From an uncultured Pseudomonadota bacterium (GTDB taxonomy: Bacteria; Pseudomonadota; Gammaproteobacteria; Steroidobacterales; Steroidobacteraceae): 36,646 bases of DNA. The stretch's first letter is position 1, and every line of letters starts with the position of its first letter. Below are positions 1 to 10,154 of the stretch, in pieces. Location of the stretch: the NCBI GenBank assembly GCA_937920275.1, contig CALGVD010000088.1, positions 1-36,646 of the forward strand. Direction: 5' to 3'. The translations under genes were made by a program, and so were the position numbers. The notes below the pieces were generated by a model. It did not search any database. It saw only the letters and a program-made list of their open reading frames with translations, and was not told the DNA's origin.

Positions 1-20
1 ACCACGACATCCGGGGCATG

Positions 21-662
21 TCAGCGCGGCTCGCCGAGCCCTGCGCGCAGCGACGCGACCATGGTGCCTTTGTTCGCGAAATCCCAGCCGCCACCGAATG
101 CGATGTCGGCGACGACGAAGCGCCCGTACTCCTCCCGCAGGAGCACGGTGTCGGTCCAGATGGCTGGCTCGCCTCCGCCCGCGGCCGGATCGATCGTGTG
201 CCTCAGATCCACGGGGACCTGCAGGTCACCGAGACGGCCGCCGGGCGCCGCCGCCGCCGACACCGCTTTGCCCACGGTGAAGGCGGTCGGCCCCTCGAAG
301 AGGCTGGAGAACAGATCGCCGTCTGTGAACGGCGGCTTTTCGGTGGGCGCTGCCGCACGGGCGGCGGCGCGCGCCGCATCGGCCCGCTGCAGAAGACCGG
401 TGAGTTCGGCGGACAGCAGCGGTGCCAGGATCAGGCGCTGCGCGTCGGTGGGGGCGCCGCTCGGCCGCGCCGCGGCGAGCGCGGCGTAGAGATCGGCGAC
501 GACCTGCTCGGGCGTCGCCGCAGGCAGCGCCGCGGTCGGTGCCGCAGTCGGTGCCGCAGCGACCTCCGCAGCGGGCTTGCTGCCGCAAGCGGTGAGCAGG
601 CCCGCGGCGATGAGGGACAACGCCAGCGCAGGCAGGGCGAAAACGGGCTGTGATCGGGTCAT
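21..662 (-). CDS. Putative lipoprotein of unknown function
   Basis: Predicted 213-residue exported lipoprotein. An N-terminal stretch with Arg at position 3 and a hydrophobic core ends in a lipobox (LLTAC, then GSKP), so lipidation on that Cys and membrane anchoring are expected. A low-complexity Ala/Pro/Thr linker follows, and then a mostly alpha/beta C-terminal domain of about 150 residues that I do not recognise with confidence. The start is ATG at 662: it has a GGAG eight bases upstream and puts the signal peptide at the N-terminus. The frame is open back to 767, but that extension would bury the signal. It lies 65 bp downstream of gltD on the same strand and may be cotranscribed, but nothing in it points to glutamate metabolism. 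Confidence 0.75.
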   Translation of the reverse strand: MTRSQPVFALPALALSLIAAGLLTACGSKPAAEVAAAPTAAPTAALPAATPEQVVADLYAALAAARPSGAPTDAQRLILAPLLSAELTGLLQRADAARAAARAAAPTEKPPFTDGDLFSSLFEGPTAFTVGKAVSAAAAPGGRLGDLQVPVDLRHTIDPAAGGGEPAIWTDTVLLREEYGRFVVADIAFGGGWDFANKGTMVASLRAGLGEPR

Positions 663-727
663 GGGGTCGCTCCAAAGAAGTCCCCGCGTCGAGGACCGAC
701 GGCCCAATATATCAAAGGCGGAAACCC

Positions 728-2212
728 TCAAGGCAGGTCGGTCGATCCCATCAGCCAACGGTCGCACTCGCGCGCCGCCCCGCGGCCCTCAGCGATCGCC
801 CAGACCACGAGGCTCTGACCGCGACGACAGTCGCCCGCTGCGAACACGCCGGGCACGCTCGTCGTGTAGCTCGCCGCGTCGGCGCGGATGTTGCGGCGCT
901 CATCGAGCTCGATCCCGAGATCGAGCGGCAAGCTGCCGTCAGGACCGGTGAACCCCATCGCAAGCAGCACGAGCTGTGCCGGTTGGCGGCGCTCGGTACC
1001 CGGCTGCTCGACCGGCATCGACCGGCCCTGCGCGTCGATCTCCCAACCCACCTCGACGGTCACCAATTCTTTGACGCGACCCGCCTCATCGCCCACCAAG
1101 CGCTTGACCGTGGTGAGGTAGGACCGCGGATCGCGTCCGAACTTGGCCGCGGCTTCCTCCTGGCCGTAATCCGTCTTGTAGACCCGCGGCCATTCCGGCC
1201 ACGGGTTGTCCTCGGCACGCTCGGTCGGCGGCTTCGACAGGATCTCGAACTGCGTCAGCGTACGGCAGCCTTGGCGCATCGCCGAACCGACACAATCGGT
1301 GCCGGTGTCGCCGCCACCGATCACCACCACATCGAGCCCCTTGGCCTGGATCGTCGCGCTCTTCGGCCCCTTGCCGAGCAGCGCACGGGTGGCGTCTGTG
1401 AGGTAATCCATCGCGAAGTGCACGCCCTGCAACGCCCGGCCCTCGACCGGCAGGTCGCGCGGCACCGTCGCGCCGGTGCAGAGCACGACGGCGTCGAAGT
1501 CCCGACGCATCATCTGCGCCTCGTAGTTGTCGCCGACTTCGGCGTTGTAGACGAATCGGATGCCTTCCTGTTCGAGCTGGTGGATGCGGCGCATCACCAC
1601 CTCTTGCTTGTCGAGCTTCATGTTCGGGATGCCGTACATCAGCAGCCCGCCCGGGCGGTCGGCGCGCTCCAGCACCGTCACCGAATGTCCGGCACGGTTG
1701 AGCTGCTGCGCGGCGGCGAGCCCTGCAGGACCCGATCCCACCACGGCGACTTTGCGACCCGTGCGGGTCTTCGGCGGCTCCGGGACGACCCAGCCCTCCT
1801 CGAAACCGCGCTCGATGATGCTGTTCTCGATGTTCTTGATCGAGACCGGCGGCGCGTTGATACCGAGCACGCAAGACCCTTCGCAGGGCGCGGGGCAGAC
1901 GCGCCCGGTGAACTCAGGGAAATTGTTGGTGCGATGCAGCCGCTCGAGCGCCTCGCGCCACAGCCCGCGGTAGACGAGATCGTTCCACTCGGGGATCAGG
2001 TTGTTGACCGGACAGCCCGACGCACCGCCGCTCATCGCCTTGCCGGTGTGGCAGAACGGCACGCCGCAGTCCATGCAGCGTGCGGCCTGGTTGCGCAGCG
2101 ACTTCTCATCGAGCTGGTGGTGGAACTCCTTCCAATCGCGCACACGCTCGGACGGCGAGCGGTCGAGCGGCGTCTCGCGCAGGTATTCGATGAACCCGGT
2201 CGGCTTACCCAT
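728..2212 (-). CDS. gltD: Glutamate synthase (NADPH) small subunit
   Basis: Beta subunit of GOGAT, 494 residues, the usual length. It takes electrons from NADPH and passes them through FAD and iron-sulphur centres to the GltB subunit, which makes glutamate from glutamine and 2-oxoglutarate in the cytoplasm. The N-terminus carries the two Cys clusters of the family (CMDCGVPFCH with GCPVNN, then CPAPCEGSC). A FAD-binding Rossmann motif (GSGPAGLAAA, about residue 150) and a second dinucleotide motif for NADPH (VIGGGDTGTD, about residue 290) follow. A late AAGDCRRGQSLVVWAI stretch is the conserved C-terminal FAD contact. Only two bases separate it from the end of gltB, so the two are an operon and probably translationally coupled. 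Confidence 0.97.
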   Translation of the reverse strand: MGKPTGFIEYLRETPLDRSPSERVRDWKEFHHQLDEKSLRNQAARCMDCGVPFCHTGKAMSGGASGCPVNNLIPEWNDLVYRGLWREALERLHRTNNFPEFTGRVCPAPCEGSCVLGINAPPVSIKNIENSIIERGFEEGWVVPEPPKTRTGRKVAVVGSGPAGLAAAQQLNRAGHSVTVLERADRPGGLLMYGIPNMKLDKQEVVMRRIHQLEQEGIRFVYNAEVGDNYEAQMMRRDFDAVVLCTGATVPRDLPVEGRALQGVHFAMDYLTDATRALLGKGPKSATIQAKGLDVVVIGGGDTGTDCVGSAMRQGCRTLTQFEILSKPPTERAEDNPWPEWPRVYKTDYGQEEAAAKFGRDPRSYLTTVKRLVGDEAGRVKELVTVEVGWEIDAQGRSMPVEQPGTERRQPAQLVLLAMGFTGPDGSLPLDLGIELDERRNIRADAASYTTSVPGVFAAGDCRRGQSLVVWAIAEGRGAARECDRWLMGSTDLP

Positions 2213-2214
2213 GA

Positions 2215-5200
2215 TCAGTTGCCCCCCACGCGCGCGAGATCGCGCGAATTCTCCTCGAAGGCCGCCATCACCGCCTCGTCCCCGGAGAGACCCTGGTCGT
2301 GGGCGCGTTGCAGACAGGCGAGCACGCGTTTGTAGTCCTTGGGGATCACGCGTGCGAAGCGTGCCAGCGTGCGCGGCCAGGTCTTGAGCAGCGCTGCGGC
2401 ATGGGTGCTGCCGGTCACCTCGGCATGACGGGCGATGAGTGCACGCAGCGCCTCCGCTTCGACGGGATCGTCGACGCTGCCGACCTCGACCATCTGCGCG
2501 TTGACACGACCGGCGGCGAAGGCGCCGTCCTCATCGAGCACATAGGCGACGCCGCCCGACATGCCGGCGCCGAAGTTGCGGCCCGTGGGACCCAGCACGA
2601 CGACGCGGCCGCCGGTCATGTATTCGCAGCCGTGGTCACCCACGGCTTCCACCACGGTGTCGACCCCGCTGTTGCGCACCGCGAAGCGTTCGCCCGCCAT
2701 GCCGCGGATGAACACCTCGCCGCCGGTCGCGCCGTAGAGCGCCACATTGCCGATGATCATGTTGCGCTCGGCCGGGAAGGTCGCCTCGCTCGATGGGAAG
2801 ATCGCGAGCTTGCCGCCCGACAAGCCCTTGCCGACGTAATCGTTGGCGTCCCCCTCGAGGGTGAAGGTCATGCCGTGCGGCAGGAAGGCGCCGAAACTCT
2901 GCCCTGCCGAGCCGGTGAAATGCAGACGGATGGTGTCCTCCGGCAAACCCGCTGCGCCGAAGCGTTTGGTGACCTCGCTGCCGGTGATGGTGCCGACCAC
3001 ACGGTTGACATTGCGGATCGGGAGGCTGGCCTCGACCTCGGCACCGCGCTCGATCGCCGGCTTGCACAGATCGAGCAGCGTCGTCACATCGAGCGACTTG
3101 TCGAGTCCGTGGTCCTGGTCGATCTGCCGATAGCGTCCGACCTCCGCACCCGAGTCGGGCTGGTAGAGGATGTTGCTGAAATCGAACCCCTGCGCCTTCC
3201 AGTGATCGAGCGCCACCTTCGGCTCGAGCCGATCGACGCGGCCGACCATCTCCTCGAGACGACGGAAGCCGAGCTCGGCCATGATCTCGCGTAGGTGGCT
3301 CGCGACGAAGCGCATGAAGTTCACCACATGCTGCGGATCACCCGCGAAGCGTTCACGCAGCCGCGGATCCTGCGTCGCGACGCCCGCCGGACAGGTGTTG
3401 AGGTGACAGACACGCATCATGATGCAGCCCACCGACACCAGAGGCGCGGTGGAGAACCCGAACTCCTCGGCACCGAGCAGCGCGGCGATCGCGACATCGC
3501 GTCCCGTCTTCAACTGCCCATCGGTCTCGACCGTGATGCGGCTGCGCAGATTGTTGAGCACGAGGGTCTGGTGCGCCTCGGCCAGCCCGAGCTCCCAGGG
3601 CAGACCCGCGTGCGTGGTCGAGGTGAGCGGTGAGGCACCGGTGCCACCGTCGTGGCCGCTGATGAGCACCACATCGGCATGCGCCTTGGCGACGCCCGCA
3701 GCGATGGTACCGACGCCGACCTCGGCCACCAGCTTCACGCTGATGCGCGCGGCACGGTTGGCGTTCTTCAGATCGTGGATCAGTTCCGCGAGGTCCTCGA
3801 TGGAATAGATGTCATGGTGCGGCGGCGGCGAGATCAGCCCCACACCCGGCGTGGTGTGCCGCGCCTTGGCGATCCAGGGATAGACCTTCGTGCCCGGCAG
3901 CTGTCCGCCTTCGCCCGGCTTGGCGCCCTGCGCCATCTTGATCTGGATCTCCTTGGCGCTCACCAAGTACTCGCTGGTGACACCGAAGCGGCCCGAGGCG
4001 ACCTGCTTGATCGCTGAATTCTTTGAATCGCCGTTCGGCAACGGCTGCCGACGCTCCGGATCCTCGCCACCCTCGCCCGTGTTGCTCTTGCCGCCGATGC
4101 GGTTCATCGCGATGGCGAGCGTCTCGTGCGCTTCCTGGCTGATCGAGCCGTAGCTCATCGCACCGGTCTTGAAGCGGGTGACGAGGCTCTCGACGGACTC
4201 GACCTCGTCGAGGGGGACAGGGTCGCCCTTCTTGAAATCGAGCAGGCCGCGCAGCGTCGAGAGGTTGCGTGCACGCTCGTCGATGAGCGATGCATAGGAC
4301 TTGTAGGTGGCGTAACTGCCGGTGCGCACCGCTTTCTGCAAGCGATGGATGCTCTCGGGGTTGAAGACATGGAACTCGCCGTCGGCGCGCCACTGGTACT
4401 GCCCGCCCGCGGGCAACGCGGGGCCGGTGACCGCACGCTCGGGGAAGGCTGCGCGGTGGCGCATCAGCGATTCCTCGGCGATCACATCGAGACCGACGCC
4501 ACCGACGCGCGACGCCGTTCCCGTGAAGTACTGGTCGATCAGGTCCTGACGCAGACCGACGGCCTCGAACACCTGCGCACCGTGGTAGCTCTGCACCGCG
4601 GAGATGCCCATCTTGGACATCACCTTGACCACGCCCTTGGTCGCCGCCTTGGCGAAGTTCGCACAGGCGAGCTTGTGATCGACATTGGTCAGGAGGTTGT
4701 CGCGGATCATGCCGTCGAGCGACTCGAAGGCGAGGTAGGGGTTCACCACATTGCAGCCGTAGCCGATCAGGAGCGCGAAGTGATGGACCTCGCGCGCCTC
4801 GCCGGTCTCCAGGGCGAGCGACACGCGGGTGCGCAAGCCTTCGCGGATGAGGTGATGGTGCAGGCCCGAGACGGCGAGCAGCGCCGGGATGGCGGCTTCG
4901 TCGCGCGACACGCCACGATCGCTCAGGATGAGGATGTTGACCTCGTCCTCCTCGACCAGGCGCCGCGCTTCGTCGCAGAGCTGCTCCATCGACTTGGCGA
5001 TGCCCTCGGCACCGCGGGCGGCGCGGAACAGCAGCGAGAGCGTCCCGACCTTCAGACCGGGCAACGACAGGCGCCGGACCTTGGCGAACTCTTCGTTGGT
5101 GAGCACCGGCGCCTTCAGTTCGACGCGGCGGCAGTCGGTCGGTCGCGGCTCGAGCAGATTGCCCATGGGGCCGAGCCAGACATCCGACGAGGTGATGATC

Positions 5201-6843
5201 TCCTCGCGGATGCTGTCGATGGGCGGGTTCGTGACCTGCGCGAAGAGCTGCTTGAAGTAGTCATAGAGCAGGCGCGAACGCTGCGACAACACCGCGAGCG
5301 GCGTGTCGTTGCCCATCGATCCCACGGCCTCGACGCCGTCGCGGGCCATCGGCGCCATCAGGATGCGCAGGTCCTCGAAGGTATAGCCGAAGGCGATCTG
5401 GCGCGCATGCAGCAGCTCGGGCTCCGGCGGCGGCAGCTTCGGCGCCGCCGGTAATTCTTTGAGGTGGACGAGATGCTCACCCAGCCACTCGGCGTAGGGC
5501 CATTCCTGCACCACGCTGCGCTTGATCTCTTCATCGTCGATGATGCGCCCCTGCTCGGTGTCGACCATGAACATGTGGCCGGGCTGCAGACGGCCCTTGC
5601 GGACGATGTCGGCGGGCGGGATGTCGAGTACGCCCGTCTCGGAGGCGGCGACCACCATGCCGTCCTTGGTGACCCAGTAGCGCCCCGGCCGCAGGCCGTT
5701 GCGGTCGAGCACGGCGCCCATGCGCACGCCGTCCGTGAAGCAGATCGCAGCGGGACCATCCCAGGGCTCCATCAGGCTCGAGTGGAACTGATAGAACGCG
5801 CGGCGGGCGGGGTCCATGGTCTCGTGCTTCGACCAAGGCTCCGGGATCATCATCATCATCGCGTGGGCGAGCGGACGGCCGGCGAGCACCATCAGTTCCA
5901 GCACGTTGTCGAACATCGAAGAATCGCTGCCGTTGACGTTGACGATGGGCGCGATCTTCGCGATGTCATCGCCGAAGAGCGAGGACTCGAGCTGCGCCTC
6001 GCGGGCGCGCATCCAGTTGACGTTGCCGCGCAGGGTGTTGATCTCGCCGTTGTGCGCGATGTAGCGGTAGGGGTGGGCGCGGTCCCAACTCGGGAAAGTG
6101 TTGGTGCTGAAGCGCGAATGCACGAGCGCGATGGCGGTCTCGAGGCGCTCATCTCGCAGGTCGGGGAAATATTGGTCGAGCTGCATCGTCAGCAGCATCC
6201 CCTTGTAGACCAGCGTCTTGTGGGACAGGCTCGCGACATACCAGGACTCGGCGCCGCCCAGCGTCGAGACACGGATCTCGTTGTAGGCGCGCTTGCGGAT
6301 GACATAGAGCTTGCGCTCGAAGGCCTCGACATCGGGCGTATCAGCGCCGCGCTGGATGAACACCTGGCGCATGAACGGTTCGCTCGCGCGTGCCGTCTCG
6401 CCGAGCATCGAGTTGTCGGTGGGCACCGTTCGGCCACCAAGATAGACCTGCCCCTCGGATTGCACCACGCGTGCGAAGGTCTCCTCGAGCCGTCGCCGCT
6501 GCGTCGAGTTGCGCGGCATGAAGATGATCCCGCAGGCGTACTCGCCGGGCTCCGGGAGCGTGATATGCGCCTGTTTGGCTGCGGCTTTCAGGAAGGCGTG
6601 CGGCATCTGCATGAGCACACCCGCGCCGTCGCCGGTATTGACCTCGCAACCGCAGGCACCACGGTGGTCGAGGTTCTTCAGGACCTCGAGCGCATTGCGC
6701 AGGATCTTGTTGGACTTGCGGCCCTGGATGTCCACCACGAAGCCCACGCCGCAAGCGTCGCGCTCGAATTGAGGATCGTAGAGGCCCTGCTTGCCGGGGC
6801 GGGTGGCGCGGACCGTAGGCCCGACGATGGTGGAATCATTCAT
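2215..6843 (-). CDS. gltB: Glutamate synthase large subunit
   Basis: Alpha subunit of GOGAT, 1542 residues, full length. Domains in order: class II glutamine amidotransferase, whose nucleophile after propeptide removal should be Cys31 in ERDACGVGF; the central domain; the FMN-binding synthase barrel ([11 protein letters not shown] and the [12 protein letters not shown] loop); a 3Fe-4S cluster site ([15 protein letters not shown]); and the C-terminal right-handed beta-helix GXGXG domain. The start is ATG at 6843, because a GGGAG lies eight bases before it. The frame also opens at a TTG at 6858, but that codon overlaps this ribosome site. A TATAGT-like -10 is visible at 6871-6876 on the minus strand with a poor -35. 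Confidence 0.97.
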   Translation of the reverse strand: MNDSTIVGPTVRATRPGKQGLYDPQFERDACGVGFVVDIQGRKSNKILRNALEVLKNLDHRGACGCEVNTGDGAGVLMQMPHAFLKAAAKQAHITLPEPGEYACGIIFMPRNSTQRRRLEETFARVVQSEGQVYLGGRTVPTDNSMLGETARASEPFMRQVFIQRGADTPDVEAFERKLYVIRKRAYNEIRVSTLGGAESWYVASLSHKTLVYKGMLLTMQLDQYFPDLRDERLETAIALVHSRFSTNTFPSWDRAHPYRYIAHNGEINTLRGNVNWMRAREAQLESSLFGDDIAKIAPIVNVNGSDSSMFDNVLELMVLAGRPLAHAMMMMIPEPWSKHETMDPARRAFYQFHSSLMEPWDGPAAICFTDGVRMGAVLDRNGLRPGRYWVTKDGMVVAASETGVLDIPPADIVRKGRLQPGHMFMVDTEQGRIIDDEEIKRSVVQEWPYAEWLGEHLVHLKELPAAPKLPPPEPELLHARQIAFGYTFEDLRILMAPMARDGVEAVGSMGNDTPLAVLSQRSRLLYDYFKQLFAQVTNPPIDSIREEIITSSDVWLGPMGNLLEPRPTDCRRVELKAPVLTNEEFAKVRRLSLPGLKVGTLSLLFRAARGAEGIAKSMEQLCDEARRLVEEDEVNILILSDRGVSRDEAAIPALLAVSGLHHHLIREGLRTRVSLALETGEAREVHHFALLIGYGCNVVNPYLAFESLDGMIRDNLLTNVDHKLACANFAKAATKGVVKVMSKMGISAVQSYHGAQVFEAVGLRQDLIDQYFTGTASRVGGVGLDVIAEESLMRHRAAFPERAVTGPALPAGGQYQWRADGEFHVFNPESIHRLQKAVRTGSYATYKSYASLIDERARNLSTLRGLLDFKKGDPVPLDEVESVESLVTRFKTGAMSYGSISQEAHETLAIAMNRIGGKSNTGEGGEDPERRQPLPNGDSKNSAIKQVASGRFGVTSEYLVSAKEIQIKMAQGAKPGEGGQLPGTKVYPWIAKARHTTPGVGLISPPPHHDIYSIEDLAELIHDLKNANRAARISVKLVAEVGVGTIAAGVAKAHADVVLISGHDGGTGASPLTSTTHAGLPWELGLAEAHQTLVLNNLRSRITVETDGQLKTGRDVAIAALLGAEEFGFSTAPLVSVGCIMMRVCHLNTCPAGVATQDPRLRERFAGDPQHVVNFMRFVASHLREIMAELGFRRLEEMVGRVDRLEPKVALDHWKAQGFDFSNILYQPDSGAEVGRYRQIDQDHGLDKSLDVTTLLDLCKPAIERGAEVEASLPIRNVNRVVGTITGSEVTKRFGAAGLPEDTIRLHFTGSAGQSFGAFLPHGMTFTLEGDANDYVGKGLSGGKLAIFPSSEATFPAERNMIIGNVALYGATGGEVFIRGMAGERFAVRNSGVDTVVEAVGDHGCEYMTGGRVVVLGPTGRNFGAGMSGGVAYVLDEDGAFAAGRVNAQMVEVGSVDDPVEAEALRALIARHAEVTGSTHAAALLKTWPRTLARFARVIPKDYKRVLACLQRAHDQGLSGDEAVMAAFEENSRDLARVGGN

Positions 6844-6916
6844 ATGCGCTGCTCCCAAATCCCCGGCGGGACTATAACCACTGGTCGGGGCAGGAGAAAA
6901 GGCGTCCGCTCACATT

Positions 6917-6946
6917 GACTCATAAGCATGAGTCATCCAGACTCAT
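6917..6946. promoter_or_regulatory. Inverted-repeat operator of the toxin-antitoxin pair
   Basis: A perfect inverted repeat, GACTCAT-aagc-ATGAGTC, occupies 6917-6934. A third GACTCAT half-site starts 23 bp further on, at 6940, followed by an imperfect partner that runs into the antitoxin start. A TTGACT -35-like element (6915-6920) overlaps the first half-site. Ribbon-helix-helix antitoxins typically autorepress by binding such tandem palindromes, so this is most likely the operator of the 6950 gene. Binding itself is inferred. The region also lies between the divergent gltB and antitoxin starts. Confidence 0.6.
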
Positions 6947-6949
6947 GCT

Positions 6950-7252
6950 ATGACAAAGCGGCTTCAAGTCTTGTTCGATGAGGCCGAGTACGCCGCTCTG
7001 CAAGCCGCTGCGACCAGCCGCGGCATGACGATGGCCGAATGGGTGCGCCAAGCCCTCGCCGCTGCCCGCCGCGACGCCTCAACGGCGGATGTGGATCGCA
7101 AACTGGCGGCGATCCGCGCGGCCGTGCGCCACGCCGGGCCGACCGGCCCGATCGAGCGCCTCATCGGCGAGACTGAGCGCGGCTATGCCACCGGACCCGG
7201 GCCCGGGCCCGGACCCGGCAACGACCCCGCGGCGAGCGCGGGCGGCTACTGA
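6950..7252 (+). CDS. Ribbon-helix-helix antitoxin (VapB-like)
   Basis: A 100-residue antitoxin. Residues 1-45 fit a ribbon-helix-helix DNA-binding domain: a short beta strand (KRLQVLFDEAEY), then two helices with the MTMAEWVRQAL pattern. The C-terminal half should wrap the toxin. The next gene is a PIN-domain toxin 20 bp downstream, which makes the pairing clear. The start is ATG at 6950; no Shine-Dalgarno is visible, since the preceding bases are operator half-sites. The tail is odd: a Gly-Pro repeat (GPGPGPGPG) encoded by alternating GGGCCC-like units near 7195-7220, a length-variable kind of sequence at the very end of the protein. Confidence 0.85.
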   Translation: MTKRLQVLFDEAEYAALQAAATSRGMTMAEWVRQALAAARRDASTADVDRKLAAIRAAVRHAGPTGPIERLIGETERGYATGPGPGPGPGNDPAASAGGY

Positions 7253-7272
7253 GACCCCCCGCGGCAGCACCC

Positions 7273-7668
7273 ATGGTGTTCATCGACGCCAATGTCCCGA
7301 TGTACCTCGTCGGCGCCGCACACCCGAACAAGGTGGATGCGCAGCGGCGCCTCGAGGCGCTCGTCACGCAGCGCGTGCGGCTCGTCACCGACGCCGAAGT
7401 GCTGACCGAGATCCTGCACCGCTACACCGCGCTCGAGCGGCGCGGCGGCATCCAGCCCGCGATCGATGCGCTGCTCGGCGTGGTGGACGAAGTGCTGCCC
7501 ATGGACCGGGACACCGTCGAGCGCGCCAAGCAGCTGGTCCTCCAATATCCGACGCTGCCGGTGCGCGCCGCGCTGCATGTCGCGACCCTGCAGCGTCACG
7601 GGATCGAGAGCGTGCTGAGCTTCGATCCGGCCTTCGACCGTCTGCCGGGGCTCACGCGGCTGCGGTGA
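7273..7668 (+). CDS. PIN-domain toxin (VapC-like), possibly catalytically altered
   Basis: A 131-residue PIN-domain protein, a Mg-dependent endoribonuclease family. The first acidic residue is Asp5 in FIDANVPMY, the second Glu46 in AEVLTEILHRY, and the C-terminal SFDPAFDRLPG (Asp118, Asp122) fits the family. The third metal-binding Asp normally sits in an RDALHVA motif; here the motif reads VRAALHVA, with Ala99 in its place (codon GCC, one base from GAC). The residue is central in this family, so the toxin may be weak or inactive unless another acid substitutes. It follows its antitoxin by 20 bp and ends 19 bp before the end of the convergent SDR. Confidence 0.85.
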   Translation: MVFIDANVPMYLVGAAHPNKVDAQRRLEALVTQRVRLVTDAEVLTEILHRYTALERRGGIQPAIDALLGVVDEVLPMDRDTVERAKQLVLQYPTLPVRAALHVATLQRHGIESVLSFDPAFDRLPGLTRLR

Positions 7669-7687
7669 GACGCTTCAGGTCGATGAA

Positions 7688-8419
7688 TTAGAACGGTATC
7701 GCCTGCCCGTCCCAGGCGAAGAGGCGTCCGCTGTCGGCGGGCGTCAGCCGGTCGAGGACGCCCAACAACGAGCGGGCTGACATCGCAGGCGTGAAGAGCT
7801 TCGACGACGGCACACCGCCCTGGAACGGCTGCGAGAGCCGCGTGTCGACGGTACCGGGATGCAGCGCGACGCAGAGCGCGGCGGGGTTGCGCTGCTGCAG
7901 CTCGACGGCGCAGCTGCGGATGAGCATGTTGAGCGCCGCCTTCGACGCGCGGTAGGCGTGCCAACCGCCCAAGCGGTTGTCCTCGATCGAGCCGACCCGC
8001 GCCGAGAGACAGGCGAAGGCGGACTTCGCGTCGCGGCGCAGCAGACCGAGCGTGTGCTTGGCGATGAGCGCGGGTCCGGTGGCGTTGATGGCGAAAGCCT
8101 CGGCGAGCGCCGCGGCGTCCAAGCTGCGCCAAGTCTTCTCGGGCCGCAGCGTCGGACTGTGCAGCACGCCGGTCGCGACCAGCACGAGATCGAGCGGCCC
8201 CTCGGCGGCGGCGGCCTTCGCGACCGCTTCGATGCGGGCTTCGTCCGTGAGGTCGAACTGCCACGGTGCCTCGGCGCTGCGCGCCGCCGCGTAGACCTTC
8301 GCGACCCGCGGATTCGCGCCGAGTTCGGTCACGAACGCGGCGCCGATCCCGCCGCCTGCGCCGAACACGAGCGCGCGGAGGCCGGGGGCGAAGGAATCCA
8401 GGTCGGGGGCATCGGTCAT
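7688..8419 (-). CDS. Short-chain dehydrogenase/reductase (C-factor-like)
   Basis: A 243-residue SDR. It has the N-terminal dinucleotide-binding glycine motif (FGAGGGIGAAF, about residues 17-27), a DLTDEAR segment after the second strand that should contact the adenine, and a catalytic Tyr-x-x-x-Lys in YRASKAALN with an upstream Ser in CLSARVGS. The C-terminal ALHPGTVDTRLSQPF resembles the CsgA/C-factor-like group of SDRs. The substrate cannot be read from the sequence. The start is ATG at 8419; the frame extends upstream to 8542, but that segment lacks SDR features. It is convergent with the PIN toxin and starts head-to-head with the secreted peptidase at 8535. Confidence 0.88.
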   Translation of the reverse strand: MTDAPDLDSFAPGLRALVFGAGGGIGAAFVTELGANPRVAKVYAAARSAEAPWQFDLTDEARIEAVAKAAAAEGPLDLVLVATGVLHSPTLRPEKTWRSLDAAALAEAFAINATGPALIAKHTLGLLRRDAKSAFACLSARVGSIEDNRLGGWHAYRASKAALNMLIRSCAVELQQRNPAALCVALHPGTVDTRLSQPFQGGVPSSKLFTPAMSARSLLGVLDRLTPADSGRLFAWDGQAIPF

Positions 8420-8534
8420 GGAAACGGATCCGATCGTAGGCAGGTGGCCGGAGGAGGAAGGTATTGCATCAGCGGGGTCCTCGCCATATTTTTGTCCATG
8501 TCGGGTCGCGTCCACACCGACGAGGGGTTCCGTG

Positions 8535-10148
8535 ATGCGCAAGTCGTTCTCCGTCCTGCTGCTCCTGCTCGCCGCCGCCCCGGTCCACGCCGAGTGGATG
8601 GAGGCCTCGACCGACCATTTCGTGGTCTACGGCGAGACCAACGAACGCAACCTGCGCCGCTTCGCCGAGCAGCTGGAGCGGTTCGACGGCGCGATGTCCG
8701 CGGTGACGGGCGTCCCCAGGACGAAACCGACCCGATCGGCGCGGGTGACGGTCTACATCGTCGGCAGCGACACCGACCTGCGCAAGCTCTATGCGCAGAA
8801 CGGGGGCAACGCCCGGAACATCAGTGGATTCTACTCCCCGCGCCTCGAAGGGCCCGTGGCGTTCGCGCCGAGGGTGCTCGCTGCACGCAGCGGCGACTTC
8901 GACCTCAACTTCTCCACCATCGTCCTGCTGCACGAGTACGCCCACCACTTCACCTTCGCCAATAGCCGGCTCACGCCGCCGCGTTGGTTCGCCGAAGGAT
9001 CGGCCGAGTTCTTCGCGTCGGCCAGTTTCGCCTCGGACGGCTCGGTCACCCTCGGGCGTCCGGCCAACCACCGGGCACCGGAACTGTTCCAGGCGCCCGA
9101 CGTCACCGTCATCGACCTCGTGGACCAAGAGCATTACGAGAAGCGCAAGGGCAAGGACCCGCGGTACGACGCCTACTACGGCCGGGCATGGCTCCTCTAC
9201 CACTACCTCACCTTCGAACCGGCACGCCGAGGGCAGCTCACCGCATACCTCACGGCGCTAGCGGCCGGCACCCCGTCCCGTCAGGCCGCGGAGTCGGCGT
9301 TCGGTGACCTCGTGAAGCTCGACCGGGAGATCGGCAGTTATATGAGGCGGCGCAGCCTGCAGACCCTCGTGATCAAGGGCAGTGCGCTGCCCACCGGCGA
9401 GATCGCCACGCGGGTCATGCGTCCCGGCGAAGCGGCGATCATGCCGGTCGTGATGCGATCGAAACGCGGCGTCGGCTCTGAGGAGACCGCCCGCAGCATC
9501 CTTGCCGACGCGCGCGCGATCGCCGCCCGCTTCCCGGCCGATGCCGCCGTGCTCGCGGCGCTCGCCGAGGCCGAGCACGACGCAGGCAACGACGACGCGG
9601 CGATCGCCGCCGCGGATGCCGCGCTCGCCATCGATCCCGCAAACGTCAACGCGCACCTGCGCAAGGGCTATGCCCTCTTCGACAAGGCGCAGCGCTCCGG
9701 GGACGAGACCGCCATGCGGGATGCCCGCCGTGCGTTCGTGGCCCTCAACCGGGTGGAGAACGACCACCCCGTACCGCTGTACCGCTTCTATCTCAGCTAC
9801 TCGGCCACCGGTACGGACCCGACCCCCAACGCGATCGCGGCGCTAGAACAAGCCGCCGGGATCGCACCTTACGCACACGAGGTGTCCCTGGCCTTGGCCC
9901 ATCGTCGGTTGGTGGAGGGCAAACTCGCCGAGGCACGCGCCGCCTTGCAACCGATCGCCTTCAACCCGCACGGCGGGCTGCTCTCGGCGAAGGTCAGGGC
10001 GTTCATGCAGTCGATCGACGCGGCGGCCGGGGCGGGCGACACCTCGGCGCTCGCGGGACAGCTGCGTTCCCTCGCCGATGCCGGTGACGAAGGCGACGCC
10101 GACCCAAGCGCGCCTAGTGGGCCAGACCAACCCGCCGGGGAGCCTTGA
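8535..10148 (+). CDS. Secreted HExxH peptidase-like protein with TPR region
   Basis: A 537-residue exported protein. Residues 1-19 are a clear signal peptide cut after PVHA. A zinc-metalloprotease motif, HEYAH (residues 133-137), is followed 17 residues later by Glu154 in the WFAEGSAEFF context, the gluzincin arrangement in which two His and a downstream Glu bind zinc. Residues of roughly 335-480 look like TPR helices (repeats of the AAIAAADAALAIDPANVNAH type), expected to bind a partner or substrate. The start is ATG at 8535 with a GAGGGG ribosome site a few bases before it; the longer frame from 8418 would add a non-signal leader. Its target is unknown. It ends 6 bp from the end of the convergent pterin-type SDR. 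Confidence 0.85.
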   Translation: MRKSFSVLLLLLAAAPVHAEWMEASTDHFVVYGETNERNLRRFAEQLERFDGAMSAVTGVPRTKPTRSARVTVYIVGSDTDLRKLYAQNGGNARNISGFYSPRLEGPVAFAPRVLAARSGDFDLNFSTIVLLHEYAHHFTFANSRLTPPRWFAEGSAEFFASASFASDGSVTLGRPANHRAPELFQAPDVTVIDLVDQEHYEKRKGKDPRYDAYYGRAWLLYHYLTFEPARRGQLTAYLTALAAGTPSRQAAESAFGDLVKLDREIGSYMRRRSLQTLVIKGSALPTGEIATRVMRPGEAAIMPVVMRSKRGVGSEETARSILADARAIAARFPADAAVLAALAEAEHDAGNDDAAIAAADAALAIDPANVNAHLRKGYALFDKAQRSGDETAMRDARRAFVALNRVENDHPVPLYRFYLSYSATGTDPTPNAIAALEQAAGIAPYAHEVSLALAHRRLVEGKLAEARAALQPIAFNPHGGLLSAKVRAFMQSIDAAAGAGDTSALAGQLRSLADAGDEGDADPSAPSGPDQPAGEP

Positions 10149-10154
10149 ACCCGC

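Noticed and set aside
663-767. Longer N-terminus for the lipoprotein
   Set aside because: It would place a polar 35-residue leader before a perfect lipoprotein signal; ATG 662 has a ribosome site.
1086-1874. Long open frames on both strands inside gltD and gltB
   Set aside because: Arg/Ala/Pro-rich shadows of the real frames, as expected in GC-rich DNA; no motifs and no ribosome sites.
6844-6858. TTG start five codons upstream for gltB
   Set aside because: The codon overlaps the GGGAG that serves ATG 6843.
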